A stretch of 64,000 nt of DNA, taken from contig DHNQ01000029.1 of assembly GCA_002409595.1 (NCBI GenBank), forward strand, positions 98,750 to 162,749. Direction: 5' to 3'. The notes below the pieces were generated by a model. The model was not told the DNA's origin. It worked only from the letters and a program-made list of their open reading frames with translations, and made no database searches. Source of the stretch: Dysgonomonas sp. UBA5412. Its GTDB lineage: Bacteria; Bacteroidota; Bacteroidia; Bacteroidales; Dysgonomonadaceae. Both the position numbers and the translations under genes were made by a program. Every line of letters begins with the position of its first letter. Position 1 is the stretch's first letter. Below, piece after piece: positions 60,463 through 64,000 of the stretch.

Positions 60463-60851
60463 AACAATTTGTATTAATTACAGCAGGTGTTTACGGCATG
60501 CTCTCTGTTATACTGGGAGCATTTGGCGCTCACGCCTTCAAATCAATATTATCGGCAGAAAAGCTTGTCAGTTTCGAGACGGGCGTACGGTATCAGATGT
60601 ATCATGCCATTGTATTATTAATAATAGGATTAGCACTGTCGTTTACAACATCTGTCGAGAAATGGGCAGCAATTTGTTTAATAGCAGGAGTTTTCTTTTT
60701 CTCCTTCAGCATCTACTTCCTATCTTTTGCCGAACATTGGAATATTAATCTTCGTTTTTTAGGACCTATTACGCCCGTAGGAGGTTGTTTCCTTATTGCG
60801 GGATGGTTGTTACTGATAATATTTTTCATCAAGAATAAAGTTATTTTATAA
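60459..60851 (+). CDS. DUF423 inner-membrane protein
   Basis: The 130-residue protein has four predicted transmembrane helices (about 5-26, 45-64, 71-92, 98-122). The DUF423 signature FGAHAFKSILSAEKLVSFETGVRYQMYHA lies near residue 22, and LGPITPVGGCFLIAGW near the C-terminus. It is of the YgdD family with unknown function. The ATG overlaps the gltA stop (ATGA), so the two are translationally coupled, perhaps only for expression. A short 7-bp hairpin at 60882-60899 follows. Confidence 0.9.
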   Translation: MKQFVLITAGVYGMLSVILGAFGAHAFKSILSAEKLVSFETGVRYQMYHAIVLLIIGLALSFTTSVEKWAAICLIAGVFFFSFSIYFLSFAEHWNINLRFLGPITPVGGCFLIAGWLLLIIFFIKNKVIL

Positions 60852-60931
60852 AAACATCACTTTTTATGTAACCTAATTACAAGATATGTCGTCATATCTA
60901 TAAAATACAATTAAAACAATAAAAAATCATT

Positions 60932-61651
60932 ATGAAAACAATCTTGTATATTATCAGCTTTGTTCTTTTAACTATCGTAACTCAGAGCTGTTCTTTCAAT
61001 GCGGTTAAAGGAAATGGGAACATTGCAAAGAATGAAATCAACATTTCAGATTATAGCCAAATAAAATTTAGTGGGGGAGCAACTCTCCACTACGAACAAA
61101 AGAACGACACAACTCCTTATTTGCGAATAGAAGTAGATGAAAATATTTTCCCTCTATTGACCATTGAGAATAGTGACAATGTTTTACGCATCTATAACAA
61201 AGAAAATATCAGACCTACTAAATATAACATTTATACTAATTCAGCAACTCTCAAAAGTCTGGAGGCCAGTGGTTCTATAACTGCATTAATAAAAGGAAAA
61301 TTAGAAACGCAAGATCTGAACATCGCTTTATCTGGCAGTGGAGATATAACCATAGACAGTCTGGTATGCCAAAACCTGGAAACTAAAATATCAGGTTCTG
61401 CCGATATGACGATAAAGGGTGGAAAGGCATCTTTTATAAAAAGCATAATATCAGGAAGTGGTAAAATAAATGCACTTGCAATGCAAGCCGACTCTACATC
61501 GTGTATAACATCTGGAAGCGGCGATTTTAAAGTCTGGTCTGATAAGTATTTAAAGATAGAGGTATCCGGAAGCGGAAACGTTGAATATAAAGGTAATCCT
61601 CAAATAGACAAGGCAATATCAGGATCGGGAAAAGTAACACAAGTACATTAA
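60932..61651 (+). CDS. GIN-domain (DUF2807) lipoprotein
   Basis: The 239-residue product has a lipoprotein signal peptide with the cysteine at residue 20 (IVTQSC) and a DUF2807 'putative auto-transporter adhesin head' domain. Repeated S-G-S-G-D/K/N beta-helix turns are clear (SGSGDI, SGSADM, SGSGKI, SGSGDF, SGSGNV, SGSGKV), one per roughly 20 residues from about residue 130 to the end. Such proteins are common in Bacteroidetes and of unsettled function, probably surface or periplasmic scaffolds. It stands alone and ends at a strong terminator. Confidence 0.9.
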   Translation: MKTILYIISFVLLTIVTQSCSFNAVKGNGNIAKNEINISDYSQIKFSGGATLHYEQKNDTTPYLRIEVDENIFPLLTIENSDNVLRIYNKENIRPTKYNIYTNSATLKSLEASGSITALIKGKLETQDLNIALSGSGDITIDSLVCQNLETKISGSADMTIKGGKASFIKSIISGSGKINALAMQADSTSCITSGSGDFKVWSDKYLKIEVSGSGNVEYKGNPQIDKAISGSGKVTQVH

Positions 61652-61675
61652 TTCCCGCAACTATTTTCAAGAGAA

Positions 61676-61722
61676 AAGAAGGCTATATTTTTACTTGGAG
61701 TAAAAATATAGCCTTCTTCTTT
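61676..61722. terminator. Bidirectional terminator after the GIN-domain gene
   Basis: A 19-bp perfect stem (61676-61694 with 61700-61718) with a 5-base loop has flanking A/T runs. It separates the rightward lipoprotein gene from the leftward small gene. Confidence 0.92.
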
Positions 61723-61735
61723 TTAGAGCAGAATA

Positions 61736-62011
61736 TTACATTCCTATTTGAGTTTTAAGATAATCAATAGCTTCATCTTCATTTAAGAAGTACAATGAAC
61801 CATTAAACTCGAATGGGAATTTTTCAATTCTCATCTGAATGAATCGTTTTCGGTTTTTCCTCTCCAGATCAAAATTTTCGTAATCTGTAACTGTGTCCTT
61901 CTTTTCTTCGGAAGAAAGAATTTCAAGAGTTTTTACAGACAACCTCTTGGGATCTACTTTATATAGAATATCCCCGACTTTTAAAGCTTCTCCTATTTTC
62001 ATACTAAACAT
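61736..62011 (-). CDS. Small conserved-looking protein of unknown function
   Basis: The 91-residue protein (or 88 if the ATG at 62002 is used) has no signal peptide or membrane helix. It is rich in charged residues, with GEALKVGDILYKVDPKRLSV near the start, EKKDTVTDYENFDLERKNRKRF in the middle and a C-terminal LNEDEAIDYLKTQI. It has a small beta-barrel look at the N-terminus. I recognise no family. It is a single leftward gene between converging and diverging rightward genes. Confidence 0.6.
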   Translation of the reverse strand: MFSMKIGEALKVGDILYKVDPKRLSVKTLEILSSEEKKDTVTDYENFDLERKNRKRFIQMRIEKFPFEFNGSLYFLNEDEAIDYLKTQIGM

Positions 62012-62304
62012 ACTTTAAAAGGTAAAACAAAGTAGTGTATTAGATTAAATGAAAAAGAAGTATAATTTGTTTAATCAAATAAGTTCTTTTAACCAAAAGT
62101 TCCCTTTTTTCTAAAAGAACCTTTTAACCGACAAACTCTGTTTTAAGTATTAGAATGTCCTCATCGAAGCTGATAAAAAGAAAGGATATAACACTAAAAA
62201 ACTCTCATTTAGAAAGGCTAAACGCAACATGCACACTCAAGCCAATTGTGTGCAAAAGCAAAGTTTTTTTGTTATATAAATTTCGTTGTCTTATAATTTA
62301 ATAG
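62012..62304. promoter_or_regulatory. Upstream region shared by the 91-residue gene and mce
   Basis: No coding frame is seen. A hairpin made of AAAAGTT and AACCTTTT arms with one bulge lies near 62096-62128, next to TTTTAACC motifs resembling the TAACCTTTTG repeats before dapF. The mce -7 box follows at 62305. Confidence 0.35.
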
Positions 62305-62312
62305 TACCTTTG
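62305..62312 (+). promoter_or_regulatory. -7 box of the mce-mmdA promoter
   Basis: TACCTTTG lies 36 bases before the mce ATG, with a TTTC near-match to the -33 box 21 bases upstream (62281-62284 region). Confidence 0.55.
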
Positions 62313-62348
62313 ACAGAAACTAATAATAACTTTTATTCGATTAAAATC

Positions 62349-62762
62349 ATGGATATTTCACGCATTGAACATCTGGGTATTGCTGTAAAAAGCATTGAAG
62401 AACAATTGCCTTATTATGAAGGAGTGTTAGGTCTAAAATGTTACAACATCGAAGTTGTAGAAGACCAAAAAGTAAAAACTGCATTCTTCAAAGTAGGACA
62501 AACTAAGATTGAGCTTCTTGAACCAACTAGTCCTGAGAGCACAATCGCTAAATTTATTGAGAAAAAAGGAGAAGGAATCCACCACATAGCATGGTGCATC
62601 GAGGACGGAGTAGCAAACGCACTAGCTGAAGTAGAAGCAAAAGGTGTAAAACTAATCGACAAAGCACCACGTGCCGGAGCAGAAGGATTAGACATTGCTT
62701 TCCTTCATCCAAAATCAACAGGTAGTGTTCTTACAGAGTTTTGTGAAACTCCAAAAAAATAA
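62349..62762 (+). CDS. mce: Methylmalonyl-CoA epimerase
   Basis: The 137-residue enzyme interconverts (R)- and (S)-methylmalonyl-CoA in the succinate-propionate pathway. I start it at the ATG at 62349 (MDISRIEHLGIAVKSIEE); an upstream in-frame extension to 62286 contains the promoter and is not coding. VOC-fold metal ligands are visible: histidine in RIEHLGIAV, glutamate in TKIELLEP, histidine in EGIHHIAWCIED, and the C-terminal glutamate in SVLTEFCE. The carboxyltransferase gene follows after 96 bases, the usual partner in propionate-forming Bacteroidetes. Confidence 0.95.
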   Translation: MDISRIEHLGIAVKSIEEQLPYYEGVLGLKCYNIEVVEDQKVKTAFFKVGQTKIELLEPTSPESTIAKFIEKKGEGIHHIAWCIEDGVANALAEVEAKGVKLIDKAPRAGAEGLDIAFLHPKSTGSVLTEFCETPKK

Positions 62763-62858
62763 AAAAGGAATGGCTTTACACCTTTAAAATAGTGTTGTAG
62801 AGTCATTTTTTTGCATTAAACAGACTAAAACTTTTATTAGAATTAAAAATATTAAAAC

Positions 62859-64000
62859 ATGAGCCAACTTGAAAAAGTAAAAGAGCTAATGGAACTTCGT
62901 GCAAAAGCTCGTCTTGGTGGAGGTCAGAAAAGAATTGATTCTCAACATGCAAAAGGCAAATACACAGCACGTGAACGTATAGCTATCCTGCTCGACGAAG
63001 GTAGCTTCGAAGAATTTGATATGTTTGTTGAACACCGTAGTACAAACTTCGGAATGGACAAACAAAAGTTTTTGGGAGATGGAGTAGTTACCGGATGTGG
63101 AACCATAGACGGTCGTCTGGTTTACGTCTTCGCACAAGATTTTACTGTAATAGGAGGATCTCTTTCCGAAACTATGGCATTGAAAATATGCAAAGTAATG
63201 GATATGGCAATGAAAGTAGGTGCTCCGGTTATCGGTATCAACGATTCGGGAGGCGCACGTATCCAAGAAGGAGTTAATGCATTAGCAGGTTATGCCGAAA
63301 TATTCCAACGCAACATTCTTGCATCGGGTGTAATACCTCAAATATCCGGTATCTTCGGACCTTGCGCCGGTGGTGCTGTATATTCTCCGGCTCTTACCGA
63401 CTTCACTTTAATGACAGAAGGTACTTCTTATATGTTCCTTACAGGACCAAAAGTAGTAAAAACTGTTACCGGTGAAGACGTTACTCAAGAAGACCTTGGT
63501 GGTGCGAGTGTACATACCTCTAAATCGGGTGTTGCTCACTTCTCGGTAGCAAACGAAGACGACGGACTTGCTCTTATTCGTCAATTATATGGTTTCCTTC
63601 CACAAAACAATATGGAAGAAGCTCCACGCAAAGAATGTACTGATCCTATTGCCAGAATGGAAGATTCATTGAATGAAATCATCCCTGACAATCCGAACAA
63701 ACCTTATGACATGTTCAATGTTATCGGAGCAGTAGTAGATAATGGCGAATTCCTTGAAGTACACGGTAATTATGCTAAAAACATCATCGTAGGTTTTGCT
63801 CGTATGAACGGACAATCTGTTGGTGTGGTAGCAAATCAACCTAAATATCTTGCCGGAGTATTAGACATTAACGCATCTCGCAAAGCAGCTCGTTTCGTAC
63901 GCTTTTGCGATGCTTTCAACATTCCTTTGGTTACTCTAGTAGACGTACCGGGATTCCTTCCTGGAACAGGACAAGAATATGGCGGTGTAATCACACACGG
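62859..64000 (+). CDS. mmdA: Methylmalonyl-CoA/propionyl-CoA carboxyltransferase subunit, cut by window edge
   Basis: The frame runs from the ATG at 62859 (MSQLEKVKELMELRAKAR) through the end of the window, so about 380 residues of an expected 510-520 are visible. It is the biotin-dependent acyl-CoA carboxyltransferase beta chain. AKGKYTARERIAILLDEGSFEEF, DFTVIGGSLSETMALKICK, GVNDSGGARIQEG-like INDSGGARIQEG, FGPCAGGAVYSPALTDF, MFLTGPKVVKTVTGE and VDVPGFLPGTGQEYGG are all present. With the adjacent epimerase it decarboxylates methylmalonyl-CoA to propionyl-CoA, possibly with a sodium-pumping or transcarboxylase partner encoded further right. PccB of a propionyl-CoA carboxylase is the alternative name. 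Confidence 0.93.
   Translation, partial: MSQLEKVKELMELRAKARLGGGQKRIDSQHAKGKYTARERIAILLDEGSFEEFDMFVEHRSTNFGMDKQKFLGDGVVTGCGTIDGRLVYVFAQDFTVIGGSLSETMALKICKVMDMAMKVGAPVIGINDSGGARIQEGVNALAGYAEIFQRNILASGVIPQISGIFGPCAGGAVYSPALTDFTLMTEGTSYMFLTGPKVVKTVTGEDVTQEDLGGASVHTSKSGVAHFSVANEDDGLALIRQLYGFLPQNNMEEAPRKECTDPIARMEDSLNEIIPDNPNKPYDMFNVIGAVVDNGEFLEVHGNYAKNIIVGFARMNGQSVGVVANQPKYLAGVLDINASRKAARFVRFCDAFNIPLVTLVDVPGFLPGTGQEYGGVITH

Noticed and set aside
60882..60899. 7-bp hairpin after DUF423 as a terminator
   Set aside because: The stem is weak and lacks a T run; the downstream lipoprotein gene may be read through or have its own promoter.
1..64000. tRNA, rRNA, CRISPR arrays, insertion sequences, prophage
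   Set aside because: No cloverleaf-like gene, rRNA segment, regular repeat-spacer array, transposase or phage gene was found on either strand.

Overview
The window is an AT-rich stretch of a Bacteroidetes chromosome, most likely order Bacteroidales. Several things point there. It carries a porK/gldK-porL-porM-porN type IX secretion cluster, a KorDABC 2-oxoacid:ferredoxin oxidoreductase plus a one-chain pyruvate:ferredoxin oxidoreductase, glutamine synthetase III, DapL-type lysine synthesis and the methylmalonyl-CoA epimerase/carboxyltransferase pair of succinate-propionate fermenters. Promoters have the Bacteroidetes form (TTTG, about 20 bases, TAnnTTTG) and starts lie behind A-rich leaders, mostly without Shine-Dalgarno sites. 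A Dysgonomonas-like genus is my guess from overall protein flavour; it is not proven here. I see no rRNA, tRNA, CRISPR array, insertion sequence or prophage. This is core chromosome with small accessory touches.

Layout. 1-11300: a secreted unknown protein, YigZ, ClpC, a UBA-like small protein, a creatininase-family amidohydrolase, then a leftward operon SUI1-AddA-lipoprotein and methylglyoxal synthase. 11300-22000: two NlpC/P60 hydrolases, glutamate synthase gltB-gltD, and korD-korA-korB-korC. 22100-26000: YbaK, PdxH, flavodoxin with its DUF2023 partner, ribosomal proteins L21 and L27, a lipoprotein. 26195-32546 (rightward): asnB, then dapF-dapL-glnN. 32619-46402 (leftward): porN, porM, porL, porK, then PFOR, an AAA_14 ATPase, a solute-binding protein and a putative porin. 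46498-53248: the histidine operon hisG-(GNAT)-hisD-(GNAT-cupin)-(DJ-1)-hisC-hisB with a leader peptide and attenuator in front. 53249-55731: TPR protein, ECF sigma factor, small membrane protein and a periplasmic basic protein. 56140-64000 (mostly rightward): aconitase, GNAT, citrate synthase, DUF423, an adhesin-like lipoprotein, methylmalonyl-CoA epimerase and the start of the carboxyltransferase, cut by the window edge.

Metabolic logic. Citrate synthase and aconitase feed the oxidative branch toward 2-oxoglutarate. GltBD, GlnN and AsnB move ammonia into glutamate, glutamine and asparagine. Kor and PFOR interconvert 2-oxoacids and acyl-CoAs with ferredoxin or the flavodoxin. The epimerase and carboxyltransferase belong to the methylmalonyl-CoA to propionyl-CoA route.

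The most noteworthy items are: (1) a complete transcription attenuator before hisG, with a 14-residue leader peptide holding four consecutive His codons, mutually exclusive antiterminator and terminator helices and a textbook Bacteroidetes promoter; (2) a PorK/GldK protein fused to an N-terminal OmpA-like beta-barrel and lacking a lipobox; (3) a small structured RNA or 28-codon ORF at 1851-1937 whose GUGA-loop hairpin core recurs at 55977-55988; (4) a terminator inside the kor operon; (5) acetyltransferase and cupin genes translationally coupled inside the his operon.
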